64,000 nucleotides of DNA from Trichomonas vaginalis G3 (Eukaryota; Parabasalia; Trichomonadida; Trichomonadidae), in NCBI RefSeq assembly GCF_026262505.1, contig NC_067204.1:12790522-12854521 (forward strand). The letters are read 5' to 3'. This document shows, piece by piece, positions 50,861-60,994 of this stretch. Each line of letters opens with the position of its first letter. Position 1 is the first letter of the stretch. Position numbers and translations under genes: made by a program. The notes under the pieces were generated by a model. The model was not told the origin of the DNA. It did no database searches and was given only the letters and a program-made list of their open reading frames with translations.

Positions 50861-53635
50861 ATGTCTCAGGGAAAAATATCAGGAGATCCCTCAGAACATT
50901 CTCACGAATCATCAGAGACTAACTTGGTTAACATGTCTCATGCACAGATTGTTAATAGTTTGCCAGGAAAAACGTGGATAGAGAAATTAAGAATAGCATA
51001 CGAAGATGTTACAGGAAGTATTGAAAATGATATATCTCTGGACAAATGGAATAAGTCAAATCTGAAGTATTTAATCGAAGACTCAATACTTTCCGATGAT
51101 CAAATGATAGAATATTTTCAACAGATAGATGCGAACACAGATTACAACATATCATGGTCAGAACTCGTTGCTTATATCATGATGCACCAAAAGAACTTGA
51201 CAAGTGGAAATATTGACAAAAAACTAAATTTATCCTTTTTTGCACCAGATGAGGTTACAATACAAAAGAATAAGCGTTCTGCTAGATGTTTACGTGCACG
51301 CTACATTCATGCCCTCGAACAAATCATTACTCTTACGGAAACAACTTTAACATTTTGGAGTTTAGAGTGTATTCCTATCAGAACGTTTACAGATAAAGAC
51401 AAGTTTGTAGACTTTTGTTGCTTAGACTCTATTTTCAAGCTTGCAATTGCAAAACAAAACAGACAAATTATTTTTTACGATTTAAGGAACCATTCGAAGT
51501 TAAACTACTTCATTTCAGCTACATTAGATTCTAATGCTGTCCAGCACTATAATTCTGATGAAACAAGAGCAGCAATTGCTAATTGCCGAAGAAGAAGAAT
51601 TCCTTTGTTTAACACTCCAACAGCAATGGAATCTCTACCGGAATACCCAATCTTATTCATTGGTGACCAAGAAGGACGCGTAGAAGTCTTCCATGTTCAT
51701 GGTTCAAGAGCTGGAAAATCTGAATGGACTTCAACGCGTATCAAACACGCAAAAATACATAATCAAGCTGTTTCTCAGATCTTGTATATCCCTCAGCTTG
51801 ATGTTTTTGCCTCAAGTTCCATTGACGGAACTCTTGCAATTTGGCATTTCTCTTTAAAGACAAATGACTTGAACATTGAGCAAGTCTTTAAAGAGCCAAA
51901 TCATCTTCCAATCATAAGTTTCTGTTATGAGCACAGAACTCGCGATTATATCTACAATACTCCATCTCATTGCTTCGGAATCTGGAGAACAGGCACTTTA
52001 CATTCACAGACTGTTGAAACAAGTACTCAAGTTGTCTCAACAATGACGATTGCTACTCTTTCTCCTGAATCTTCTTTTTTAGTCACAATTACTAAGAACA
52101 ATTTCTTTTCCATTTACAGGATTCCAAACATGGAACCCTGTGGAAACTGGTTCATGGGCCTCCAGCACGAATTATGTCCTCCTACCGCTGCTCTTTGTAC
52201 AGGTGATTATTTATATTTGGTCGGAGCTTTTGTTTCATCTTGGAAGGTCGAGAATGGCAGTGGAGAAGGATTGCGAGCTTGCACGAATCCCATTGTTAAT
52301 GTTCACGTTAACAGCTTGTTCAAGAAAGTTCTTACCTGCGATAACAGAGCAACAATTGCAAGTTGGGATTTACTCAGCGGATTGAAAGAGTTTTCATACA
52401 CTTTAGAAGAGAAAGATGCGATTGTTTCATGTTTTGCATTGGATACTTCGCAAAGGAGAGCCGCTGTAGGATATTCCAATGGACTTGTTCACATTGTCAC
52501 CGCCAATTCTGGTTCAATTTTGTTTTCAATCGAGCCAGCACAATTAGAAGGTAGTTGTCATGCATTGTTATTCGCACAGATCTTTGGGAACAAGAAACTT
52601 CTTTGTTCTAATGGGAACAGAAGTGTTGTTCTCTTCTCAGACATACAAGGAAACAGAATGGCCTTCCACAGGAATTTTGTTGGTCACACAGAAAACATCA
52701 TTTCAATGGCTGTTCTCAAAGAAAGAGTAATTGTCACAATTGGTTCAGAGAAAGAGATGTTTTTGTGGAGTGTTACTCAGCAGAATCCATTAGTTAAATA
52801 CTCTTTACCAGGAGATCCAACGATTGTTGTTGATATTCCTACTTCTTCAGATACTTTCTTGGCCGGAGATACTTCTGGATCAATTCACATTTTGCGCTTG
52901 GATTATCCAACTCCTATTAAGTCTATTGATGTATTTGGAATGTCGATTAGCAGTGCAATCACATCTCTCTATATCAGTAAGACTACTCCATACATCTTCA
53001 TCGCAAACATGCACGGATACATGAAGATAATGAGCATTGAACCTGACGGTTCTTACACAGACCATAAAATGTTCAGACCACATCCAATGGGCATCATTAA
53101 CTGCTCTTTAAGCGAACAAGACAAAGTTATGGTAACAGCTGGTTTAGACCAAGAAGTGAAAATGTGGAATATCGAGCAGTTGCAGTGTATTGGTACAATT
53201 GGTTTCATGAAGAAATGGAAACTCAATGATCCGAAAACTTGGTCTGGATCATCAGTTCCTGAAGATCCTGTTCATTTCCAAAAACCTGATGAAAGTGTTG
53301 AAGAAGAAGAATTCCCCGAGGAAGAAGAGAAAATCAAAAGGCCACCACCAATAAACATTGACGCTTTGCCTTTGCCTGAATTCACTTATGAAGGAACAAG
53401 AAATATGTTGGACACAAGTGAAGAACAAAACGAAGATGGAAAGAAATTGATCGAAAAAGTTGTTCTTTCTATGAAAGAACCTCCAAAATCAGCAAGGGTT
53501 ATCAAGCCTGTTGTTCCAAAGATGACATTTGCAGACTTGATTGAAAGCAGACACATGGAGAATACAATCACATTCATGCAGACTTGCAGAGAAATCAAAC
53601 CGACTTATGCAAAATACGGAATTAAGAAGGTTTGA
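50861..53635 (+). CDS. EF-hand plus WD40-repeat protein (WDR49/WDR64-like)
   Basis: 924 residues from the ATG at 50861 (MSQGKISGDPSEHSHES). An in-frame ATG at 50789 adds 24 residues but sits inside an Inr-like TCATATG, so either start is possible. Residues 80-110 hold an EF-hand-like helix-loop-helix (QQIDANTDYNISWSELVAYI). Then come many WD40 blades, for example ASSSIDGTLAIWHF, GHTENIISMAVL and VTAGLDQEVKMWNI, probably two propellers. The C-terminus has an acidic and proline-rich tail. EF-hand/WD40 proteins of this plan are typical of ciliated eukaryotes and often axonemal; a flagellar role is inference. It ends in TGA, showing TGA is a stop in this genome. Confidence 0.82.
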   Translation: MSQGKISGDPSEHSHESSETNLVNMSHAQIVNSLPGKTWIEKLRIAYEDVTGSIENDISLDKWNKSNLKYLIEDSILSDDQMIEYFQQIDANTDYNISWSELVAYIMMHQKNLTSGNIDKKLNLSFFAPDEVTIQKNKRSARCLRARYIHALEQIITLTETTLTFWSLECIPIRTFTDKDKFVDFCCLDSIFKLAIAKQNRQIIFYDLRNHSKLNYFISATLDSNAVQHYNSDETRAAIANCRRRRIPLFNTPTAMESLPEYPILFIGDQEGRVEVFHVHGSRAGKSEWTSTRIKHAKIHNQAVSQILYIPQLDVFASSSIDGTLAIWHFSLKTNDLNIEQVFKEPNHLPIISFCYEHRTRDYIYNTPSHCFGIWRTGTLHSQTVETSTQVVSTMTIATLSPESSFLVTITKNNFFSIYRIPNMEPCGNWFMGLQHELCPPTAALCTGDYLYLVGAFVSSWKVENGSGEGLRACTNPIVNVHVNSLFKKVLTCDNRATIASWDLLSGLKEFSYTLEEKDAIVSCFALDTSQRRAAVGYSNGLVHIVTANSGSILFSIEPAQLEGSCHALLFAQIFGNKKLLCSNGNRSVVLFSDIQGNRMAFHRNFVGHTENIISMAVLKERVIVTIGSEKEMFLWSVTQQNPLVKYSLPGDPTIVVDIPTSSDTFLAGDTSGSIHILRLDYPTPIKSIDVFGMSISSAITSLYISKTTPYIFIANMHGYMKIMSIEPDGSYTDHKMFRPHPMGIINCSLSEQDKVMVTAGLDQEVKMWNIEQLQCIGTIGFMKKWKLNDPKTWSGSSVPEDPVHFQKPDESVEEEEFPEEEEKIKRPPPINIDALPLPEFTYEGTRNMLDTSEEQNEDGKKLIEKVVLSMKEPPKSARVIKPVVPKMTFADLIESRHMENTITFMQTCREIKPTYAKYGIKKV

Positions 53636-54148
53636 TTTACATATTTTTATATATTAGTTTGTTGTTTAATTAAATTTATGTTGTTTTTTATTGTTTCGAA
53701 CAAAAAATATTATTATTTAAAGAGTTGAATTGGTATTGGAAAGCTTGAACGAAATAGAATATATCTGAACTAATATGTTTCTCTATTGCAATTATCTAAT
53801 GGTTAAATTCTAATTCAGAATTTTTTCATACGCAATTCTTTTGCGTAATTATTAATTATATGGCATTATCTTGTTCATAAAATAATATATTATCATAGTT
53901 ATGGTCGGTCAATTAGCTTAGTTCCCGCAATTTCTGCAATTTTATAATTATCCGAACGTTGTTTTTGTAAAGTCAAATTGACAAAAATAACCGAAAAAAA
54001 TTCTTTGGAAAATATCGGCAGAATTTCTAAATATGAAATAATGTGCAAGATACTGTTATCAATTACGACGAACAAACAATAATTGAAATAATTGTCAACA
54101 CTTTTTTTTCTTTATTGAGCGGCCGACCACTGAAGGACGATAAAAATC
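53636..54148. other. Intergenic, nothing recognised
   Basis: AT-rich spacer, no gene or repeat seen. Confidence 0.5.
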
Positions 54149-54153
54149 TCACT
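54149..54153 (+). promoter_or_regulatory. Inr of the OLA1 gene
   Basis: TCACT with +1 at 54151 gives an 8-nt leader before the ATG at 54159, an exact consensus match. Confidence 0.6.
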
Positions 54154-54158
54154 TCAGA

Positions 54159-55337
54159 ATGGCTACTAAAGCTCCATCAACCAGAAAGCAACTAGTTAAG
54201 TTCAGCAAGACCCTTACAATGGGTATTGTTGGTATGCCAAACGTCGGTAAGTCACTCCTTTTCAACCTTCTCTCCAAGCGTGACCTTGCCGCCACACAAA
54301 ATTATCCTTTCTGCACAATTCAACCAAACATTGCTCGTGTCGAAGTTCCAGATGAGCGTTTCACAGAACTTTGCAAGCTCTTCCATCCAAAGAACGAAGT
54401 TCCAGCTACATTATCTATCACAGATATTGCAGGTCTCGTTCGTGGTGCTTGCAAGGGTGAAGGTCTTGGTAACGAATTCCTTTCCAACATCAGAGCCGTC
54501 AACGGTATTTATCAGGTCGTTCGTATCTTCGATGATCCAGATGTTACACACGTAGAAGGCAACGTTGATCCAATCCGTGATCTTGAAATTATTGGTGAAG
54601 AACTTCGTCAGAAGGATCTTCAGTGGCAGCGCAACACCTACGAAGATCTCAAGAAGAAGATGGTTTGCGAACCACGTAAGTACAAGGACGAATTCGAGCT
54701 TGCAGGCAAGGTCCTCGAATACCTCGAGAACACACCAGCTCCAATCCGCTCCGGCACATGGAATGAAGTTGAGACAGCTTATATCGAATCTCTTAACCTC
54801 CTTACAGCCAAGCCAACAATCTACCTTCTCAACCTCGACAAGAAGTCATTCCAGACAAAGCGCAACAAATGGCTCCCACTCGTTGCCAAGTGGGTCAAAG
54901 AACACACAGATGAGCCAGTCATCCCATTCTGCGCTTGCTACGAACACGAACTCGAAGAGATGGGCGAGGAAGCTGCTAAGGCTGAACAAGAAAAGACAGG
55001 CGCCCACTCGATGATTCCACGTATCATCCGTAATGGTTTCCACGACCTTGGCCTCATCAACTTCTTCACATGCGGCCCAGATGAGGTTCGTGGCTGGACA
55101 GTTAGAGATGGTGCTACAGCTCCAATCGCTGGTGGTGTCATCCACACAGATTTCTGCGAAAAATTCATCCGCGCTGATGTTTACTCATACGAAGATATTA
55201 AGGAACTCGGCTCAGAAAACGCTGTCAAGGCTGCAGGCAAGTATCGTACAGAAGGCAAGAACTACATCGTCAAGGATGGCGATATCATGTTCTTCAAGCA
55301 CGGAGCTGGCTCTGGTGGTGCTAACAAGAAGCATTAA
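54159..55337 (+). CDS. OLA1: Obg-like ATPase 1 (OLA1/YchF family)
   Basis: 392 residues, the usual eukaryotic length. The P-loop GMPNVGKS lies at 25-32, NYPFCTIQPN (switch I) at 48-57 and DIAGLVRGACKGEGLGN (G3 region) at 89-105. The G4 position reads NLDKKS instead of NKxD, as expected for this family, which prefers ATP to GTP. A C-terminal TGS domain (FFTCGPDEVRGWTVRDG, IHTDFCEKFIRADVYSYED) follows. OLA1 associates with ribosomes and stress responses. Codon use is strongly biased to C- and G-ending codons relative to the accessory genes, indicating high expression. The stop overlaps TAAA. Confidence 0.97.
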   Translation: MATKAPSTRKQLVKFSKTLTMGIVGMPNVGKSLLFNLLSKRDLAATQNYPFCTIQPNIARVEVPDERFTELCKLFHPKNEVPATLSITDIAGLVRGACKGEGLGNEFLSNIRAVNGIYQVVRIFDDPDVTHVEGNVDPIRDLEIIGEELRQKDLQWQRNTYEDLKKKMVCEPRKYKDEFELAGKVLEYLENTPAPIRSGTWNEVETAYIESLNLLTAKPTIYLLNLDKKSFQTKRNKWLPLVAKWVKEHTDEPVIPFCACYEHELEEMGEEAAKAEQEKTGAHSMIPRIIRNGFHDLGLINFFTCGPDEVRGWTVRDGATAPIAGGVIHTDFCEKFIRADVYSYEDIKELGSENAVKAAGKYRTEGKNYIVKDGDIMFFKHGAGSGGANKKH

Positions 55338-56348
55338 ATATCATAAAAGCATCTTTTTCTCTTAAATGTCGATTAAAAAATTTTCTTAACGAATTTCTTA
55401 ACTTAAGATATATATAACATATCTTTAGGGGTACTTTAACTACTTTTTCTCTGTTTATAATGAAGGTCTAACTAAAATGTTGTTTTCTTAGATATTTATT
55501 CAACAAATTGCTTTGAAAATTTATTTGTATACAATGCGGATTGGCTATTTTAATTGTAAAAAGCATCTATGAGGCGACATCTTTATTTGACAAAATGTTT
55601 CAAAAAATAAAATTGGAGAATTGCCAGAAAATTGGAACTGCGCCCTTAAGACTTATATAGTTTTTGATGTTGATATTGCACACTATTGGCTAGTTTATAT
55701 TATGGTATAGTTCGTAGCACATACTTCCATCCACACCGATTTTAGCATTGAAAAGATTTAGATATCTGAAATAGTTTAACATATGTATTTGTGTTATGGT
55801 TTTGATCAATTGATCATATAAACTGTTGATAAAAAGTACAAATATTCTTAAATTTCCTATTTAAATCAAGTATTTTTGTGCATCAGTAATCACAGTAATT
55901 ATGGCTAGGCCTTCTATGCCCATACGCAGTGAATGGGATCTACCAAGCAAATAAAAATAATGTTCAAAAAAATAAGATTATACAAATTGTCACTTTTCAT
56001 AAGAAAATAAAAACATTTTTCTTGATTGGTAAAATTGGGGCTGGAAACTTGAATATATTCAAAATATCAGATTTCTTCAGACCTACACTTTTGAATGAAA
56101 ATTCCACAGGTGGATGAAATTCTTTAGGTAACTATCGTATTAAGAAAATATTAAATCGAATCCCTCATCGAAAATTGAATGAAGAAATAACCGCTTACAC
56201 ACTTTGTGATACTGCCAATCATAATATAAATCAATTTTTCAGAGAATTATTTTAAATCTTTCCTCAAAAATTGAATATATAATTGATCTTTTTCAATTCA
56301 AAATAAATTTTTTGAAAGAAGGATCAAAATTTTTTATATTCGAATTTC
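55338..56348. other. Intergenic, no gene supported
   Basis: About 1 kb of AT-rich DNA. A 62-codon frame at 55929-56117 contains LIGKIGAGNLN, faintly like a kinase glycine loop, but nothing else supports a gene or relic. Confidence 0.45.
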
Positions 56349-56837
56349 ATGAGTTCTTCCAGTACAATAGCTTCTTCAACAAAAATCAAATTTATCGATC
56401 CAGGAAACGCACTAACTACATTTGTATCTATTGATATACTTATTGCCATTGTTTTCGTTTTAGCAGGTCTAATTTTTTTTGTTTTAGGGATTTACTACTA
56501 TTGCAAGACAAAACATCATAGAAGAGAGCAACAACTTGGAGATCAGCCATTAGGTTTATTAGCTCGATCACCACATGTTCACGCGCATTTCAAACATATC
56601 ACAATTCAACGAAGTAATCCTAATAAAATCAAACTTATCAATACAACTCGAGAATCTAACATCATTGAAACAAAACCAACACCTGCACCAGAATTAGAAA
56701 AATCACCGTCAATGGATAGTACTCAATCATTAAATCCTGTAGCAAGACCGAGACCAAGAAATAGACCTCCTCCTATTCCAACCACCCCTGTAGAAGTTGA
56801 TGCTGACGGAATTCTATCAGATGGTGAACTTGAGTAA
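56349..56837 (+). CDS. Single-pass membrane protein with proline-rich tail
   Basis: 162 residues. A short Ser/Thr-rich N-terminus is followed by one clear membrane segment at about 25-51 (VSIDILIAIVFVLAGLIFFV), then basic residues (CKTKHHRRE), which place the C-terminus in the cytosol. The tail has RPRPRNRPPPIP, a possible SH3- or WW-type binding site, and an acidic end (DADGILSDGELE). There is no cleavable signal peptide. The family is not recognised. It could be an adaptor at the plasma membrane or an endosome. Confidence 0.65.
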   Translation: MSSSSTIASSTKIKFIDPGNALTTFVSIDILIAIVFVLAGLIFFVLGIYYYCKTKHHRREQQLGDQPLGLLARSPHVHAHFKHITIQRSNPNKIKLINTTRESNIIETKPTPAPELEKSPSMDSTQSLNPVARPRPRNRPPPIPTTPVEVDADGILSDGELE

Positions 56838-57389
56838 TTTTCGCAATATCATTATCGAAATATTCAACAAGCATTCGTATTGACTTAATATCATGCATTT
56901 TGACATTTTACAAAAAAACAGAAATTTTTTGTATTTTCTTTCAAAGGAAAATCTATAGTTTGATTCATTGGAAGGAGTCCAATGAAGCTTTTGAATTACA
57001 GCTGCAATGATCACTATTGAAAATTGTTTGCAAATCTACCGGAGAATTTGCAATTCATCTTTAATATCTTAGATATGATTCAAATAGGTCCGCTGATATT
57101 AATAGGTGAGATTTATCTTCTATTTGTTGTTCCAAAACCACGAATATTTAGTAAATTCTTTTTTTATACCAACAGAATGTATATTTGATATAAATGGTGT
57201 ATGTCCTATTGATATAATTGATCAATATAAGAGAGCAACTATAGAGCATAGAATGAATTTCATCAAGATTTTATCCAAAAGGGAAGATAAGAGGTTTATC
57301 AATGCAAAAATATGCTGAGGCGGTATTTGATTTATTGATTGAAGTAAAAAAAAAATAAATTTTATAAAAAGTTCTAAAAATCTTTATTC
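56838..57389. other. Intergenic, no gene supported
   Basis: A plus-strand frame without ATG at 57106-57318 (contains INGVCPIDIIDQYKRATIEH) may be a relic of a gene but is not identifiable. Confidence 0.35.
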
Positions 57390-58415
57390 TTATGGCTTAA
57401 GGTAATCTGTAATAACTTCTGTGAATTCATCACATCTGTTCTGTAAAATCTGTAAAGCCTCTTTAACAAGTACATATGCTGGTCTAACGCCGACACTTTC
57501 GACGGTGAATTCGTAGTGGTTGGCCTCTTTACCAAGAGAAACGTAGTGTGCGAGGGATGGATTTCTAATGCATTCGCGGCACGTTGTACATTTTCTTGGA
57601 GATCTAACAACAAGTTTGCTATCTTCGATATCGAATACTCCCATTGGGCATTTACTGATAAGCTTCTGTTGCTTCTTCTCTGAAGAATTAATTTCATCCT
57701 TTACCTGGATTGAAGGAACAAGACGGTAGAATGCTGTGCAAACTGGCTGGAACTTAGCATGATCAGATCCAATGCCTTTGATCGCCCGGCAGTAGAGATG
57801 AATTGTTTGTCCTGGTAAAATTTTTGTAATTGGAATATCTGCATGAAGAGGAGCAACGTTACCGAATTTCTCGCGTTGTCCTTCATATGGCATCCAAACC
57901 AAATGACTAGATAAGATTTCTCCTGGATTCTCGATAGATCCATCAATGTATGTTGGTGGAAGATTCTCCTCCATAGATGCATCGACATTAGAGAGATCTG
58001 GTGTTGGGCCGCGACCACCGATAACGTGAAGTCCAAATAATAAAACTTCGTTTGGATCGGAAGATTTGTCTTCGATCTTTTGCTTTGGATAATCGAGCAA
58101 TGATGGATCTGCGTTGATTGGAATTAAGCCTAAACGATGACATAAAACTTCATCTGGCATAACACCAGTATTATCAAGCATGCCAACAAGTTCAATAGCG
58201 ATGGATGGTACTGATGCAAGAAGAGTACGACGAAGTGCATTTGCGTGTGAAGCTGGTGCGTTTGTAAGATCAAAAACAAGTCTATCTTCACCAGTTTCAG
58301 CGAGTTGTTCGTATGAAATTATTTCTATTTTTGATTGTGGAACAGGATCGTGAATTTCGGATGCTCCTGGGATTTGTTGGCAGTATTTTTCTTGTACAGA
58401 GAATCCAGTTTTCAT
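57390..58415 (-). CDS. RNA polymerase I/III subunit RPAC1 (AC40)-like
   Basis: 341 residues. The Rpb3/RpoA dimerisation fold is split around an insert: NALRRTLLASVPSIAIELV and HRLGLIPINADPSLL at the N-terminus, VKEALQILQNRCDEF at the C-terminus. The blocks ITKILPGQTIHLYCRAIKG and GIGSDHAKFQPV favour RPAC1 over RPB3 (human RPAC1: [20 protein letters not shown]). RPAC1 pairs with RPAC2 to seed assembly of RNA polymerases I and III in the nucleus. Four cysteines at 256, 276, 279 and 282 keep the ferredoxin-like Fe-S pattern of archaeal subunit D, which human RPAC1 has lost. The start is the first ATG; no Inr was seen. Confidence 0.88.
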   Translation of the reverse strand: MKTGFSVQEKYCQQIPGASEIHDPVPQSKIEIISYEQLAETGEDRLVFDLTNAPASHANALRRTLLASVPSIAIELVGMLDNTGVMPDEVLCHRLGLIPINADPSLLDYPKQKIEDKSSDPNEVLLFGLHVIGGRGPTPDLSNVDASMEENLPPTYIDGSIENPGEILSSHLVWMPYEGQREKFGNVAPLHADIPITKILPGQTIHLYCRAIKGIGSDHAKFQPVCTAFYRLVPSIQVKDEINSSEKKQQKLISKCPMGVFDIEDSKLVVRSPRKCTTCRECIRNPSLAHYVSLGKEANHYEFTVESVGVRPAYVLVKEALQILQNRCDEFTEVITDYLKP

Positions 58416-58955
58416 TCTTAGGGTCCAAGCGTCACTTTTTTGAAAATTTTTGTCTTTTTTTTATACTCAAGTTATTTACACTCAGTTGAGACACTAGAAA
58501 TTAGAATCATCGTCGTTTTTTGACTTCTCTATTTGAAATTTTGAAGATTTTGCAGATTTTAAATCCATTTCCACCTTATTGTAAGAGATTATTCCCGAGA
58601 TATTGTGGATCAGTATAGCATCAAAATTGTTCGATGTTACTCATTCTTTTCATCATTCTATTTTTCACCATTGAAAAACTCAGCATTTTAAGCTAAATAT
58701 ATGATACACTATTGTTGTACTTCTTTGTGATATCTCAATTTTTAGAGCTTTCATCGTAAAATGTGAATTTAAAATATTTTCATTATAAAGAATAATAATC
58801 TGATTTCTCATTACCACTACATTGCACTAATCTTATGCCTATAATAATTCTTTACAATTCTGATCTTTCTTAGAATTTCATAAACAATACGCGTAATTTA
58901 AGAATTTCAAATGAAAAATGTATGTATTTACCTAAATAAAAATTAAAACCAGCAT
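58416..58955. other. Intergenic, nothing recognised
   Basis: AT-rich spacer with no frame, RNA gene or repeat seen. Confidence 0.5.
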
Positions 58956-59366
58956 TTATTCATCCTCAAGTGTCTTGAGTTGTTCCTCAACAAGTTGAAC
59001 AAGATATGGAGTTCTGTCGTATGTGCAAAGATTTAACCTCTTGCCAAGTTCACGGCGATCTACTTCTATTTCTGGATGTTGACTTTCGAATTTAAGTACT
59101 GCTGGTGCGAATTTGAATCCTGCTGATTGAAGGAATTCGAGAACTAATTGATATTGAAGTTCCTTATCACCATCAATTGGGATACTTGGGAATGCCTGAA
59201 GCTCTGGCTGTGAGTCATCAAGGATATGTCTAGCAGCGATTTTTGCCATTTCTTGGGCATCGGCGAGAACTTTCTCCTTGATGCCTTTTTCTTCGACGAG
59301 TTTCTGAAGTTCTTCGATAACTTCTTTCTGTGTATCACTAACTACGCCTTCAAGCCAGGTACTCAT
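58956..59366 (-). CDS. FOP/CEP43-like LisH protein
   Basis: 136 residues. The N-terminal half is a charged helix. Residues 70-95 form a LisH-type dimerisation motif (YQLVLEFLQSAGFKFAPAVL) followed by a segment with RRELGKRLNL and TPYLVQLVEEQL. This order matches the N-terminal domain of FOP (CEP43) and FOR20, which dimerise at centrioles and basal bodies. A role at the flagellar basal bodies is plausible in a trichomonad but inferred. Its ATG lies only 61 bp from that of the next gene on the other strand. Confidence 0.65.
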   Translation of the reverse strand: MSTWLEGVVSDTQKEVIEELQKLVEEKGIKEKVLADAQEMAKIAARHILDDSQPELQAFPSIPIDGDKELQYQLVLEFLQSAGFKFAPAVLKFESQHPEIEVDRRELGKRLNLCTYDRTPYLVQLVEEQLKTLEDE

Positions 59367-59427
59367 ATTTTTTTGAATGCCGTTTAGATTCGTTACCTGA
59401 CCAAATAAAAGCTATCGTCAATACTAA

Positions 59428-59934
59428 ATGAATCAAAATTCTTTAACCATGCCTAAACTTATGATAGGAAGGATGCCGGAGAGTTTTACTCCATCTGATT
59501 GTACACTCACATTGGAACATGAACAAATACTTACAGAATTACAAAAAAGTAAAAATTATAGAACTTATTGTTGCAATATCTGCGGGAAAACAGATCATAA
59601 TTCAGATAAATGTCCTAATTCTAGATTTATTAATATTAAAGAATTTGTCGATAACACTCAAAATGAATTGGAAAAGGATTGTAATTTTCTAAGAAATCAG
59701 TATTGCAAAAATTTCAGCAGGGATCAATACGGTTTATGCAAAAGTGAAGCTCTTAAAGATCCTACTTGGGATAATTCCTGTTTTTGCTCAAATTGTTCAG
59801 AGCAAAATCATAGATGGCATGAATGCCTGTATCCCCCTTTTGGTGAAATAATTTCAACAATGAATAGTGATTTTAATCTTAGTGTCTACAGAAATAAATT
59901 TAAGAAACCTATGAATTCTGCAAATCCACAATAA
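59428..59934 (+). CDS. Protein with two CCHC zinc knuckles
   Basis: 168 residues. Two CCHC knuckles with exact CX2CX4HX4C spacing: residues 49-62 (CNICGKTDHNSDKC) and 120-133 (CSNCSEQNHRWHEC). Such knuckles bind single-stranded RNA or DNA. Between them are further Cys residues but no other fold. A KH-containing splicing factor or a retroelement Gag piece is unlikely, since no other such parts are present. Function: RNA-binding, partner unknown. Confidence 0.75.
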   Translation: MNQNSLTMPKLMIGRMPESFTPSDCTLTLEHEQILTELQKSKNYRTYCCNICGKTDHNSDKCPNSRFINIKEFVDNTQNELEKDCNFLRNQYCKNFSRDQYGLCKSEALKDPTWDNSCFCSNCSEQNHRWHECLYPPFGEIISTMNSDFNLSVYRNKFKKPMNSANPQ

Positions 59935-60508
59935 CCAATTTTTGTACTGTACCAACTGTTTTTATTCTTACTTCATTTTATTTTACTTTTGATGATTTCT
60001 CTCGATAATATTTTTTATTTCTACCTGTCGATGGAATCATGTTTAATTATTCATGAAATTAATGTTCTTCAAAAATGGTGTTAATGAATTAACTATATAT
60101 TCATATGATAACAAGAATATCAAATTTTCATCAGTAAAAACTGTCAACATATATAATTGGATTAGCACACATTCAAGCCTGCTTACGTGTAACCTTGACC
60201 ATACTATATAATTGCATTGTTATTAATTTTTTGAAATATTTTCCTGAATAGACTAATTGTATTAGTCTTATTTGGGTTTAATCTATCTTCATGTAGTAAA
60301 CATCAACTTTTTCCTATACATATATTTTTCTTTTTCGAAAAAAATAAGAAATGTTTTTAAAATGCACCCTTTTTCATCGATTTAACCTTGCACAACCAAT
60401 TTGCATTAGTTCATCATTATATATTTTGATTAAAATGGCAAGAATATTTAGAGCTGTCAAAATAATAGAGGAAAAGGTGACAAAATTCTGCCAATTAAAA
60501 AAATTCAC
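59935..60508. other. Intergenic, nothing recognised
   Basis: AT-rich spacer, no gene or repeat seen. Confidence 0.5.
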
Positions 60509-60994
60509 ATGAATCATTCTCAACTTATTGAACTTCTCAACGATGAAACAACAATATTTTTCTATGACCACCTACAGAAGTTTCCAGCTGATAGTATAGA
60601 ACATAAACTCTTAGATGTTTTTACATTTGGAGTTTGGAATGATTATTTGGATTTAGAGAAAGATTTACCAGCAGATTTGAAGCTCAAGCCAAATAGTAGA
60701 GCAGCTCAAAAGCTTAAATGCTTAACAATTACATCATTCTTCTTAAACAATATTAAAGGACGATATGAAACATTAAAAGAAGTCATCGGCGCTAAAGATG
60801 AGGAAGAAGTCGAGAACATAGCAATTATGGCACAAGGATTTGGCCTTGTTCGTATTCAAATCGATCAGAATGCTTCAGAAATTGATTGCTTACGTGTTTC
60901 ATCAAGATGCATCCGCAATACACCAGAAGATCTTGATAAAGTAATCGGTAACATAAGAGATATGAAGCTCAGAATCAAGGAAGTAACAAATTAA
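60509..60994 (+). CDS. PCI-domain protein, COP9 signalosome subunit 7-like
   Basis: 161 residues. The order of blocks LLDVFTFGVWNDYLD, LKCLTITSFFLN, YETLKEVIGAKDEEEVEN and VRIQIDQNASEIDCLRVSSR follows CSN7 (human: LLTVFAYGTYADYL, LRHLSVVTLAA, LEDLVIEAVYADVL, GSLDQRNQRLEVD). CSN7 is a scaffold subunit of the complex that removes Nedd8 from cullins. The long C-terminal tail of CSN7 is missing, so a shorter version or another PCI protein (eIF3m-like) remains possible. A TCACA overlaps the ATG. Confidence 0.65.
   Translation: MNHSQLIELLNDETTIFFYDHLQKFPADSIEHKLLDVFTFGVWNDYLDLEKDLPADLKLKPNSRAAQKLKCLTITSFFLNNIKGRYETLKEVIGAKDEEEVENIAIMAQGFGLVRIQIDQNASEIDCLRVSSRCIRNTPEDLDKVIGNIRDMKLRIKEVTN

Noticed and set aside
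55929-56117. 62-codon frame containing LIGKIGAGN, like a kinase glycine loop
   Set aside because: No downstream kinase motif in any frame; too little to call a kinase relic.
57106-57318. 70-codon frame between the membrane protein and the RPAC1-like gene
   Set aside because: No ATG (begins at GTG), no Inr, no recognisable domain.
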